This document shows, piece by piece, positions 1-6,945 of a DNA stretch of 12,684 nucleotides (position 1 is its first letter; each line of letters begins with the position of its first letter). This stretch comes from an uncultured Lachnospiraceae bacterium (GTDB lineage: Bacteria; Bacillota; Clostridia; Lachnospirales; Lachnospiraceae), in assembly GCA_905233835.1 (NCBI GenBank), contig CAJOGB010000019.1, forward strand, positions 1 through 12,684, given 5' to 3'. Below the pieces are notes generated by a model. The model ran no database searches and was not told the origin of the DNA. It saw only the letters and a list, made by a program, of their open reading frames with translations. The position numbers and the translations under genes were made by a program.

Positions 1-105
1 AAGGAACATCGTAGTCGTCCCTGCAGCATTGGAAACAAAACTGTAAGAAACGAACAGATTCAATACCGTTAAGAAGGCCAAAAACACTTGGCAAAATTTT
101 TTCAT
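1..105 (-). CDS. Secreted protein of unknown function, N-terminal fragment
   Basis: Only the first 35 codons lie in the window; the gene continues past the left edge. Translation from ATG at 105 begins MKKFCQVFLAFLTVLNLF and continues to a small-residue stretch VSNAAGTTT. This is a classic Sec signal peptide: two lysines, a hydrophobic core of about 18 residues, then an SNA/NAA signal-peptidase I site near residues 25-27. The start is fixed by a GAGGTG ribosome-binding site about 8 bases upstream (bases 113-118). A strong promoter lies just upstream at 152-180. The mature protein is not visible, so no function can be assigned; it is probably exported to the cell surface or medium. Confidence 0.7.
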   Translation of the reverse strand, partial: MKKFCQVFLAFLTVLNLFVSYSFVSNAAGTTTMFL

Positions 106-151
106 AAGATAGTCACCTCGTAGGTTTTTTCTAGTAAATATATTCCTTATG

Positions 152-180
152 ATTATAAAAAACTATAAGATTTCCGTCAA
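152..180 (-). promoter_or_regulatory. Sigma-A promoter for the secreted-protein gene
   Basis: On the minus strand, TTGACG (175-180) and a perfect TATAAT (152-157) are separated by exactly 17 bases. The predicted transcript start is near 145, giving a leader of about 40 bases with the GAGGTG ribosome-binding site. It matches the sigma-A consensus in 11 of 12 positions, the best match in the window, so the downstream gene is probably well expressed. Confidence 0.75.
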
Positions 181-218
181 CAAAAATGACTTTAAATCCT
201 TGAAAAGAATAGGTCTTT

Positions 219-419
219 TTATTTCAAATTTTTACAGATAAAATATGTCCAAATCGATGCGGTAATAATTGAATAACAACTCACCATTGTTCCGGAATCG
301 GCAGCACATACATCAATGCCGAAAAGAAGCACTCCAAAGAAGAAAACTCCCAAAGCGTATAAAAGAGCCATACCCAAATAAATAAAAACCTGTTGTGTCG
401 TTAATAAATTCTTTTCCAT
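219..419 (-). CDS. Small membrane protein of unknown function
   Basis: A 66-residue protein with two probable membrane helices: about residues 11-35 (rich in L, F, G, A) and about 45-62 (ending IWTYFICKNLK). Cysteines C38 and C48 bracket the short loop between the helices. The ATG at 419 is preceded by an AGGCGG ribosome-binding site at 8 bases, and a TATAAT box lies at 455-460 on the same strand, so this is probably a real gene. It is transcribed away from the phosphofructokinase. I do not recognise the family. No clear terminator follows it, and the next gene has its own promoter. Confidence 0.55.
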   Translation of the reverse strand: MEKNLLTTQQVFIYLGMALLYALGVFFFGVLLFGIDVCAADSGTMVSCYSIITASIWTYFICKNLK

Positions 420-454
420 AATAAATACCGCCTTTCTTTTGTCTTTATGATTTC

Positions 455-460
455 ATTATA
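455..460 (-). promoter_or_regulatory. -10 box for the small membrane protein gene
   Basis: The minus strand reads TATAAT here, about 35 bases upstream of the ATG. No TTGACA-like -35 box is present at 16-18 bases; that position instead holds the tandem repeat at 466-486. An activator-dependent promoter is an inference from this arrangement. Confidence 0.4.
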
Positions 461-465
461 CAGTT

Positions 466-486
466 TATATGTCCCATAAATGTCCC
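466..486. repeat. Tandem decamer, candidate regulator-binding site
   Basis: Two direct copies, TATATGTCCC (466-475) and TAAATGTCCC (477-486), agree at 9 of 10 bases and repeat with an 11-base period, close to one DNA helical turn. They lie in the divergent promoter region, where the -35 box of the minus-strand small membrane gene should be and just upstream of the phosphofructokinase -35 box. In-phase direct repeats at this spacing are typical for dimeric activators such as response regulators. The regulator is unknown and chance similarity is possible. Confidence 0.35.
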
Positions 487-515
487 TTGAACGAAAGGGG
501 TATTTTTATTATATT
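487..515 (+). promoter_or_regulatory. Candidate phosphofructokinase promoter, leaderless transcript
   Basis: TTGAAC (487-492), a 17-base spacer and TATATT (510-515) form a reasonable sigma-A promoter. The predicted +1 is at 522-523, the A of the ATG that the family alignment favours. No ribosome-binding site lies at normal distance from that ATG: the only purine run, AAAGGGG at 494-500, is 22 bases away and would fall inside the promoter spacer. Confidence 0.4.
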
Positions 516-522
516 AGTGCTT

Positions 523-1752
523 ATGAAAAATCTAATTATCGCTCAATCCGGTGGACCGACAGTTGCCATAAATGCCAGTCTTGCCGGAGTTTTAGAGCAA
601 AATCAAAAAACAAATTCTTTTAAAAAAATTTATGGCTCATTAAACGGTATCACCGGAATCTTACAAAATCGTTTCCTTGATTTAACCGAAAAAACAAGTG
701 AGGATCCAACATTTATCACAAATCTTAAAACAACCCCGGCCATGTACTTGGGTTCCTGCCGTTTTCGCGTTCCCACTGAGGAAGAGGATTTTAGCTTTTA
801 TGAAACCGTTTTTTCAAAATTTGAAGAAATGGATGCAGATGCCTTTTTCTACATCGGCGGAAATGATTCCATGGATACGGTGGCAAAGCTTTCCGCTTAT
901 GGAAAAAAACATAAAAAAAGCACCAAGATCATTGGAATTCCAAAAACAATCGACAATGATTTAATCCATATCGACCATACACCGGGATTTGGATCCGCTG
1001 CAAAATACGTTGCATCTTCTATTTTGGAAATTGCACATGACACCTATATTTATCATTTAAAAAGTGTCACTATTGTTGAAATCATGGGACGTGATGCCGG
1101 ATGGTTAACCGCATCTTCCGCCCTTGCAAGAAACGAATACTCAAATGCACCGCATCTTATATATTTACCTGAAAGAGTATTTTTTTTGGAAGAATGTATC
1201 GAAGATACAAAGAAACTTTTAGAAGAAAGAGACGATGTGATTATCGCCATCTCAGAAGGCGTAAAAGATAAAGACGGAAACTATATATCCGCCTCCGAAG
1301 GACATAAAGATAATTTCGGACATGCCATGTTATCCGGAACCGCAAAATATTTGGAACACGAATTACATCAAGCACTTGGCGTAAAAACACGTGGAATCGA
1401 GTTAAACATCTTACAGCGTTGTGCATCCCATATTGCGTCCGAAACGGATCTTTGTGAATCCATGCAACTGGGTGCCACTGCAGTTTCACTGTATGAAGAA
1501 GGTAAAACCGGAGTTATGGCCACTCACAAGCGTATCTCTTCTCATTCATACAAATTGGAATACACTTGCCACGATGTATCGGAAATCGCAAATCAAGTAA
1601 AATCCGTACCGGACAATTACATCAACACCCGTGGCAACGACATCACCGACGAAATGCTTGACTATCTTTATCCCTTAATTCAAGGGGAAGTATCTCTGAC
1701 TTATAAAGACGGATTACCATCTTATTTGGATGTATCACATCTGGTTTTCTAA
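523..1752 (+). CDS. pfp: Pyrophosphate-dependent 6-phosphofructokinase
   Basis: A cytosolic glycolytic enzyme of 409 residues that phosphorylates fructose 6-phosphate to fructose 1,6-bisphosphate, reversibly when pyrophosphate is the donor. Visible motifs are the N-terminal QSGGPT, GGNDSMDT (residues 112-119), PKTIDND (140-146, catalytic Asp) and MGRDAGW (188-194). The Asp in GGNDS, where ATP enzymes have Gly (GGDGS), and the Lys of PKTIDND, where ATP enzymes have PGTIDND, are the known markers of pyrophosphate use, so the donor is inferred with good confidence. An in-frame ATG exists at 469, but the 18 extra residues do not resemble the family and the family N-terminus begins MKN-LIIAQSGGPT, so 523 is chosen. 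GTG at 517 is an alternative start. It converges with the zinc-ribbon gene; I see no hairpin terminator after it. Confidence 0.9.
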   Translation: MKNLIIAQSGGPTVAINASLAGVLEQNQKTNSFKKIYGSLNGITGILQNRFLDLTEKTSEDPTFITNLKTTPAMYLGSCRFRVPTEEEDFSFYETVFSKFEEMDADAFFYIGGNDSMDTVAKLSAYGKKHKKSTKIIGIPKTIDNDLIHIDHTPGFGSAAKYVASSILEIAHDTYIYHLKSVTIVEIMGRDAGWLTASSALARNEYSNAPHLIYLPERVFFLEECIEDTKKLLEERDDVIIAISEGVKDKDGNYISASEGHKDNFGHAMLSGTAKYLEHELHQALGVKTRGIELNILQRCASHIASETDLCESMQLGATAVSLYEEGKTGVMATHKRISSHSYKLEYTCHDVSEIANQVKSVPDNYINTRGNDITDEMLDYLYPLIQGEVSLTYKDGLPSYLDVSHLVF

Positions 1753-1832
1753 AAAAAGACGGTATAGTTCCTGGATTAATTGTATCTACGATAGCAAATT
1801 TTCTTATAACACTTAATTTTTCCAGAAGGGTT

Positions 1833-1846
1833 ACTCTACCTAGAGT
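1833..1846. repeat. Perfect inverted repeat at the end of the zinc-ribbon gene
   Basis: ACTCTA-CC-TAGAGT is a perfect 6-bp inverted repeat with a 2-base centre. It overlaps the TAG stop (1840-1842) of the minus-strand zinc-ribbon gene, at the point where the protein stops resembling its family. No T-tract follows, so it is not a standard terminator. It may be a rearrangement scar or chance. Confidence 0.4.
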
Positions 1847-2418
1847 GGTTGTGACAAAAGCGGATGTGAAATCTGTCCGTTTAAAATCAATATTACAGGA
1901 ACAATTCCCAAAAATATCACGAACAACTGCTGTACAATATAACTTCTCCAATTTCTGCGATTAATGAATCGAAGTAACATAAGAACGAAATTTAAAAAGA
2001 TAATTCCCGCCGGCAAAACATAATTGATCGACCAATAATGAAATCCCGTTACAGCATCAATTACAACTATAAAAATTACTCCGACGATAATGGCAAGGAA
2101 AATACGTTTCATATACCCGTACTGCGGCTTTGTCATAAGCCAGAGCATAAAAAGACCGTAGTAAGTGGATGCAGCGACAACAACCACCGGAAGAATAAAT
2201 CCGTTTACATAGTAGCTTGTGATTCCCAATGCTCCGAAGGTAAGAACCCAAACAGTAAACAAAATTCGCATCAGAATCGAAGTTTTTTTAATTTTATCAA
2301 CGATATTCGGATAATTTGAATCACCGGTTCCGTCACCCTCCACAACACCGTTGCAAAGAGGACACTCTTCTGTTTTATCCAAAATATACACACCGCAATG
2401 GTTGCATTTTTTATTCAT
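1840..2418 (-). CDS. Zinc-ribbon membrane protein, DUF6320-like, probably C-terminally shortened
   Basis: A 192-residue protein with an N-terminal zinc ribbon (C5-x2-C8-x10-C19-x2-C22), a short linker, and about five membrane helices near residues 48-70, 75-95, 103-122, 132-150 and 160-182. The stretch with DAVTGFHYWSINYVLP and the NRRNW segment matches my memory of DUF6320 proteins encoded beside HXXXDG acyltransferases in clostridia. The ATG lies inside the last codons of the acyltransferase gene (8-base overlap) with GGAG six bases upstream, so the two are translationally coupled. Relatives, as I recall them, run about 30-40 residues further and end in a basic ELKRRFHL-like tail. Here the reading stops after HPLLS with QPL and a TAG inside a palindrome, and no other frame downstream restores the tail. 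Its biochemical role is unknown. Confidence 0.75.
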   Translation of the reverse strand: MNKKCNHCGVYILDKTEECPLCNGVVEGDGTGDSNYPNIVDKIKKTSILMRILFTVWVLTFGALGITSYYVNGFILPVVVVAASTYYGLFMLWLMTKPQYGYMKRIFLAIIVGVIFIVVIDAVTGFHYWSINYVLPAGIIFLNFVLMLLRFINRRNWRSYIVQQLFVIFLGIVPVILILNGQISHPLLSQPL

Positions 2419-3688
2419 AATAAACTCCGTTGGTTTCGATTTGTACTTCTACACCATCCTGTGCAATCTGTTGGAAAACTCTTCGTTGCACCGTCGTATC
2501 TTCAAAGGAAGAAGTAAACGTATATGCCAACGTATCCTTATAAGAAGTAATGGTTCCCTTTAACTCCTGACCTTTGGAAAATGATAAAAAAGAATGGAAC
2601 ATCTTAATATACGGTTCATATTCTTCTTTAACCGTAATGTTTCCTATATTGGTAATGGTCGTGGTATTTGCAAGGGCTGCCCTGGTATATACCACCTTAA
2701 TACCGATATTCTTTAAAAACAAAGGTACGCTTCTGGCCGCAATATGCTGTTCATTGGATACGTTATAAGAAAAGATTGCTTCCAGGTGTTCCTTTTTCAT
2801 TTGCGACTGTATACTTTCATGAATAACAGCCACGATTTCTTCGAAAGTATACTCCTTATTTCGAGGTGCAAACTCAGCAGAAATCATAACGAAAAAGTTT
2901 TTTGTTGTATTTGAATCAAAAAACGGTCGCATATTTACAGGAATCGCCACACGAATGGGTTTTTCCTCGGAAATCATTCTGCGATAGGTACGATAGGTGG
3001 CATAAACAAATGCAGATATCAGATATTCGTTAATGCTGACGCCGTATTTATTTCTGCTGACATCTTTTAGCTGGCTTACCGGAAGTAATCCTTGAATTAC
3101 ACCAAATCCGTTATAAGGTAATTTATCTCCCTTAATAAGAAATGCTTTCTTGCTGGCATAAACACTTTTGGATGCTTTATTATAATTAGAAATATAGGAA
3201 TCTTCCCGGTTCAAAGAAGTCTCATCACTCAAACGATTTGCTGTCACATCCGATAATTCGGAGTGTTTCAAGCGCAAATACTGATATGTCAGTTCTCTTA
3301 AAAATCCGATTCCGCCCATTCCGTCCGCAAGGACATGAAAAACTTCCAAATTAATCCTGGTTTTATAATAGGTAACGCGGAACAAATAACTGTTATTCTT
3401 CTGGGCATAGATTCTTCGGCAGGGATAATCCTTCTCTTCAAATACCTTCGGAGCCGGTTTTCCGTTTTCTTCCAGATAATACCAAAAGAAACCGGTACGA
3501 AGTCGCATATTAAACCCAGGCATTTTCGGAAGCACCATATTAAGTGCCTGCTGCAATACTTCCCCGTCAACCCTTTCGTTTAACACCACGCTGATACGAT
3601 AGGTATTGGTCATTTCATCCGTAGCAATCACAGGAAAGACTTTTGCCGTATTATCTAATTTTTCCCACTTTTTATATTTCTTTGACAT
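2411..3688 (-). CDS. HXXXDG acyltransferase, alcohol acetyltransferase-like
   Basis: A 425-residue cytosolic enzyme of the chloramphenicol acetyltransferase-like fold that includes alcohol acetyltransferases, wax ester synthases and peptide-synthetase condensation domains. The catalytic motif HVLADG is at residues 118-123, with His118 as the expected general base and Asp122 structural; the N-terminal half has the family feature PGFNMRLR near 57-64. It probably transfers an acyl group from CoA or a carrier to a hydroxyl or amine; the substrate cannot be read from the sequence. An ATG exists at 3736 but lies upstream of the promoter's -10 box; the ATG at 3688 has AAGGAA six bases upstream and is the true start. 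It forms an operon with the overlapping zinc-ribbon gene, suggesting a membrane-linked product such as a modified lipid or envelope polymer (inference). Confidence 0.8.
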   Translation of the reverse strand: MSKKYKKWEKLDNTAKVFPVIATDEMTNTYRISVVLNERVDGEVLQQALNMVLPKMPGFNMRLRTGFFWYYLEENGKPAPKVFEEKDYPCRRIYAQKNNSYLFRVTYYKTRINLEVFHVLADGMGGIGFLRELTYQYLRLKHSELSDVTANRLSDETSLNREDSYISNYNKASKSVYASKKAFLIKGDKLPYNGFGVIQGLLPVSQLKDVSRNKYGVSINEYLISAFVYATYRTYRRMISEEKPIRVAIPVNMRPFFDSNTTKNFFVMISAEFAPRNKEYTFEEIVAVIHESIQSQMKKEHLEAIFSYNVSNEQHIAARSVPLFLKNIGIKVVYTRAALANTTTITNIGNITVKEEYEPYIKMFHSFLSFSKGQELKGTITSYKDTLAYTFTSSFEDTTVQRRVFQQIAQDGVEVQIETNGVYYE

Positions 3689-3716
3689 ATCAAATTCCTT
3701 ATATATTCGTTGTTTC

Positions 3717-3746
3717 AGTATATATATAAACTCCATGGACTGTCAA
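3717..3746 (-). promoter_or_regulatory. Sigma-A promoter for the acyltransferase operon
   Basis: The minus strand shows a perfect TTGACA (3741-3746), an 18-base spacer and TATACT (3717-3722); TATATA with a 16-base spacer is an overlapping alternative. Transcription would start near 3710, about 22 bases before the ATG at 3688, leaving room for the AAGGAA ribosome-binding site and little else. Confidence 0.65.
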
Positions 3747-3764
3747 ATCACAAAGACGCGTATA

Positions 3765-3806
3765 TGTAAAAAGCCCGGCAAGGAGCAGATGTCCAAGCCA
3801 GGCTTT
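3765..3806 (-). terminator. Rho-independent terminator of the purine permease gene
   Basis: On the minus strand AAAGCCTGGC (3797-3806) pairs with GCCGGGCTTT (3770-3779) over ten base pairs with one T-G wobble. The loop is 17 bases and a T run follows. It lies about 30 bases after the permease stop codon and insulates the acyltransferase promoter from permease transcription. Confidence 0.85.
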
Positions 3807-3834
3807 CTTAGCATAATTAATTCTAAAACGAATC

Positions 3835-5205
3835 CTATAAGAAGATGTATTTGCATACAAAGATTACAGCAAGTACATACATAAGCGGTGTAATCTTCTT
3901 CTTCTCTTCGCAAACTGCGTTGCAGATGATGTTGATTAATACATAAGATACACATCCTACTGCGATACCTTCAGCGATAGAATACATCAAAGGCATGCAA
4001 AGAATGGTAAGGTATGCAGGAACTGCTTCTCTTAAATCAGAGAAGTCAATCTTAACAACAGCACCAAGCATTAAGAATCCAACAAAGATAAGTGCCGGAG
4101 CAGTTGCAAATCCAGGAATTGCAGTAAAAATCGGTGCGAAGAAAATTGCAAGTAAGAATAACAAACCGGTAACAACAGATGTTAAACCTGTACGTCCGCC
4201 TGCACCGATACCTGAAGATGACTCAACATAGGTAGTGGTTGTAGATGTACCAAAGATTGCACCAACAGAAGTTGCAATTGCATCTGATAATAATGCAGGT
4301 TTGATACGAGGAAGCTTCTCTTCCTTATCAAGGAATCCGGCTTTTTCGGAACATCCGATTAAAGTTCCGATGGTATCAAACATATCTACGAATAAGAAGG
4401 AAAGCAAAACTACAACAAAGTTTGCTACACCAACGCCGCTAAAGTCAGCTTTAAAGCAAGCACCGAAAGTCTGACCAAAGGTAGAAAAGTCGGTCATTGC
4501 AAATGTCGGATATAAAGAATAGAATCCGTTTTCAAAATCAGGAACATATACACCGATTGCCTGGCAAATCATACCAAGAACCCATGTAGCGATGATACCG
4601 ATTAAGATAGATCCCATAACACCCTTTACGTAAAGGATAATAGTAATAACCAATCCAATCAAAGCAAGAACAGCACAGATTCCTTCTGTATGCCAGTTAG
4701 CTCTGAAAGCGGTATAAGTTACTAAAGTAGAATCACTGTTAACAACAAGATCAGCACCCTGTAAACCGATGAATGCTACGAATAAACCGATACCTGCTGA
4801 CACACCCTTCTTTAAAGTAGAAGGAATTGCATTAAAGATTGCCTCACGAACATTTGTAAGGGAAAGTACAACGAAGATAAGACCTTCAACAAAAACAGCC
4901 ATTAAAGCTACTTTCCAGTCATATCCGAGGTTTCCGCATACTGTGAAAGCAAAGTAAGCATTCAAGCCCATACCCGGTGCCAAAGCAAATGGGTAATTTG
5001 CCAAAAATGCCATTAATAATGTACCTACGCATGATGCAAGACAAGTTGCAATCAAAATCGCGGTAGAATCCATTCCGGAAGCGGAAAGGATGCTTGGGTT
5101 TACTGCCAAAATGTAAGCCATTGTCATGAAGGTAGTAAATCCGGCCAACACCTCTGTTTTTACATTAGTGTTGTTCTCACTTAGTTTGAAAAGTTTTTCT
5201 AACAT
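3835..5205 (-). CDS. NCS2-family purine permease (AzgA/PbuG type)
   Basis: A 456-residue polytopic membrane protein importing purine bases such as adenine, guanine or hypoxanthine, driven by the ion gradient. AzgA-branch hallmarks are the N-terminal NTNVKTEVLAGFTTFMTMAY (about 12-31), NYPFALAPGMGLNAYFAF (70-87) and ESSSGIGAGGRTG (328-340), with many hydrophobic helices between, as expected for the 14-helix UraA fold. The exact base cannot be told. The longer start at 5292 would run through the promoter, while ATG at 5205 has GAGGAG seven bases upstream and matches the family start MLEKLFKL. It is a single-gene transcript with its own promoter and terminator, divergent from the DUF1846 gene. 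The leader is about 48 bases, too short for a purine riboswitch, so control is probably by a repressor or by promoter strength. Confidence 0.9.
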   Translation of the reverse strand: MLEKLFKLSENNTNVKTEVLAGFTTFMTMAYILAVNPSILSASGMDSTAILIATCLASCVGTLLMAFLANYPFALAPGMGLNAYFAFTVCGNLGYDWKVALMAVFVEGLIFVVLSLTNVREAIFNAIPSTLKKGVSAGIGLFVAFIGLQGADLVVNSDSTLVTYTAFRANWHTEGICAVLALIGLVITIILYVKGVMGSILIGIIATWVLGMICQAIGVYVPDFENGFYSLYPTFAMTDFSTFGQTFGACFKADFSGVGVANFVVVLLSFLFVDMFDTIGTLIGCSEKAGFLDKEEKLPRIKPALLSDAIATSVGAIFGTSTTTTYVESSSGIGAGGRTGLTSVVTGLLFLLAIFFAPIFTAIPGFATAPALIFVGFLMLGAVVKIDFSDLREAVPAYLTILCMPLMYSIAEGIAVGCVSYVLINIICNAVCEEKKKITPLMYVLAVIFVCKYIFL

Positions 5206-5259
5206 TTCAATACTCCTCTCTCTCTTTTCGACGTAGAACGCCATTTCACAACATAAAGA

Positions 5260-5288
5260 ATTATAAAAAAAACAGGATGAGATTTCAA
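5260..5288 (-). promoter_or_regulatory. Sigma-A promoter for the purine permease
   Basis: The minus strand has TTGAAA (5283-5288), exactly 17 bases, then a perfect TATAAT (5260-5265). The predicted start is near 5253, giving a leader of about 48 bases ending in GAGAGAGAGGAG. No purine riboswitch core or obvious PurR-type palindrome is visible. Confidence 0.7.
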
Positions 5289-5367
5289 TCATTTTATCAT
5301 TAAATTTTTTTCAATTTAAAACATTTCCGTTTTGTAAAAATTCCCCTTAGATTTTCCCTGTATTTTA

Positions 5368-5396
5368 TTGAATAATAAAACATCGGATGATATAAT
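5368..5396 (+). promoter_or_regulatory. Sigma-A promoter for the DUF1846 gene
   Basis: TTGAAT (5368-5373), a 17-base spacer and a perfect TATAAT (5391-5396) predict a transcript start near 5403, 33 bases before the ATG. The ribosome-binding site AAAGGG sits seven bases upstream of that ATG. It is divergent from the permease promoter; the -35 boxes are about 80 bases apart, so a shared regulator is possible but not shown. Confidence 0.7.
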
Positions 5397-5435
5397 TTAT
5401 TCTTGATTTTTAGGTTAATTTGAAAGGGAAGGTTT

Positions 5436-6917
5436 ATGAAAATCGGTTTTGACAATGACAAATATTTAAAGATGCAATCAGAGCACATCAAAGAACGAAT
5501 CTCTCACTTCGGAGATAAGCTCTATTTGGAATTCGGAGGAAAGCTGTTTGATGACTACCACGCTTCAAGAGTTCTTCCGGGATTCGAACCGGACTCCAAA
5601 ATGAAAATGCTTTTGCAATTAAAAGATCAGGCGGAAGTCGTTATCGTTATTTCAGCAGGCGCCATCGCTTCCAATAAAATTCGTGGAGACTTGGGCATCA
5701 CCTACGACCAGGACGTACTTCGATTAATCGATGTCTTCCAGGGACTCGGACTTTATGTGGGTAGTGTTTGCGTTACCCAGTACACAGGCGAGCCGGATGC
5801 CGATCGTTTTCGTGAAAAATTGAAGGGATTAGGTATTGATTCTTATGTTCTGTATAAAATTGAAGATTATCCGGGAAATGTGGAACATATCGTTTCCGAA
5901 GAGGGATTTGGAAAGAACGATTATATCAAAACCACTCGTCCGCTTGTGGTAATCACAGCGCCGGGACCGGGTTCCGGAAAAATGGCTACCTGCTTATCCC
6001 AGCTCTATCATGAAAAACAGCATGGCGTAAATGCGGGGTATGCAAAATTTGAGACTTTCCCCATTTGGAATCTCCCCTTAAAACATCCGGTAAACTTAGC
6101 ATATGAAGCCGCTACCGCTGACTTAAACGATGTAAACATGATTGATCCCTTCCATTTGGAAGCATATGGAGAAACCACGGTAAACTATAACCGAGACATT
6201 GAAATCTTCCCTGTGTTACAGGCAATGTTTGAGCACATCTACGGCGAATGCCCCTATAAATCACCTACGGATATGGGTGTAAACATGGCGGGCAACTGCA
6301 TTTCCGATGACGAAGCATGCTGCGAAGCCGCTAATCAGGAAATCATCCGACGCTATTATAAAGAAGCTTGTGCTTTAAAAACCGGATCCGGATCAAAAGA
6401 AGCCTTCCGTAAACTTGAGCTTCTTTTAAAACAGGCAGGACTTACCACAAGCGACCGTAAAGTTGTAAAGCATGCATTGGTTCGTGAAGAATCCACCGGA
6501 CATACCGCTTCTGCCATTGAACTTCCAAGCGGAGAAGTCATTACCGGAAAGTCAACGGACCTTATGAATTCCGCAGCAGCCGTATTGTTAAATACATTAA
6601 AGGAATTAGCCGGAATCGATCACAAAGAACATTTAATCTCACCGGAAGCCTTGGCTCCCATTACCGAGTTAAAGAAACAGTACTTGCACTCTTCCGATTC
6701 CAGACTTCACTGTTTTGAAGTTTTAACCGCACTTTCCATTTCAAGTGCAACCAACGAGAATGCAAAAAAAGCAATGCTTCAGCTTGAGAAATTAAGCGGA
6801 CTTGATATGCACTCCACCGTGATCCTATCCCAGTCCGACGTGAACATCATTCGCAAGTTGCACATCAACCTTACCAGCGAACCCAAATACGAATTCTCCA
6901 GAAGATTTCAATTATAA
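5436..6917 (+). CDS. DUF1846 (UPF0371) family protein, function unknown
   Basis: A 493-residue soluble protein close to the usual length of this conserved family, with no signal peptide or membrane helix. The N-terminal region opens MKIGFDNDKYLKMQSEHIKE and carries the family-typical YLEFGGKLFDDYHASRVLPG (about residues 30-49) and VISAGAIASNKIRGDLGITY. A glycine-rich APGPGSGK at 175-182 resembles a P-loop nucleotide-binding turn, followed by the conserved DLNDVNMIDPFHLEAYG segment and a cysteine-containing DEACCEAANQEIIRRYY helix. The family is widespread in Firmicutes and Actinobacteria, but I know of no proven activity; nucleotide binding is an inference from the loop alone. It is transcribed alone and ends at a hairpin shared with galE. 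Being divergent from a purine permease is suggestive only. Confidence 0.85.
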   Translation: MKIGFDNDKYLKMQSEHIKERISHFGDKLYLEFGGKLFDDYHASRVLPGFEPDSKMKMLLQLKDQAEVVIVISAGAIASNKIRGDLGITYDQDVLRLIDVFQGLGLYVGSVCVTQYTGEPDADRFREKLKGLGIDSYVLYKIEDYPGNVEHIVSEEGFGKNDYIKTTRPLVVITAPGPGSGKMATCLSQLYHEKQHGVNAGYAKFETFPIWNLPLKHPVNLAYEAATADLNDVNMIDPFHLEAYGETTVNYNRDIEIFPVLQAMFEHIYGECPYKSPTDMGVNMAGNCISDDEACCEAANQEIIRRYYKEACALKTGSGSKEAFRKLELLLKQAGLTTSDRKVVKHALVREESTGHTASAIELPSGEVITGKSTDLMNSAAAVLLNTLKELAGIDHKEHLISPEALAPITELKKQYLHSSDSRLHCFEVLTALSISSATNENAKKAMLQLEKLSGLDMHSTVILSQSDVNIIRKLHINLTSEPKYEFSRRFQL

Positions 6918-6944
6918 AAAAAGCTCCCGTTAGGGAGCTTTTTT
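6917..6944. terminator. Bidirectional rho-independent terminator between DUF1846 gene and galE
   Basis: AAAAAAGCTCCC and GGGAGCTTTTTT form a perfect hairpin with a GTTA loop (6929-6932). It has a run of six T on the plus strand and seven T on the minus strand, so it can stop transcription from both converging genes. It starts at the last base of the DUF1846 stop codon and ends one base before the galE stop. Confidence 0.9.
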
Positions 6945-6945
6945 A

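Noticed and set aside
484..499. CCCTT/AAGGG hairpin as a regulatory leader of the phosphofructokinase
   Set aside because: Only five base pairs, and the predicted transcript begins downstream of it, so it would not be in the RNA.
1643..1951. 102-codon minus-strand open frame across the PFK and zinc-ribbon gene ends
   Set aside because: It overlaps two real genes in another frame, has no convincing start site and no recognisable family; only the 87 bases between the genes are not explained.
3689..3736. Upstream ATG extending the acyltransferase by 16 residues
   Set aside because: It overlaps the -10 box at 3717-3722 and the predicted transcript start, and lacks a ribosome-binding site; ATG 3688 has AAGGAA at six bases.
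5206..5292. Upstream start extending the purine permease by 29 residues
   Set aside because: It lies upstream of the TTGAAA/TATAAT promoter; ATG 5205 has a strong GAGGAG site and matches the family N-terminus.
5206..5435. Purine riboswitch before the permease gene
   Set aside because: The leader predicted from the promoter is only about 48 bases and shows no three-way-junction core or conserved loop sequences.
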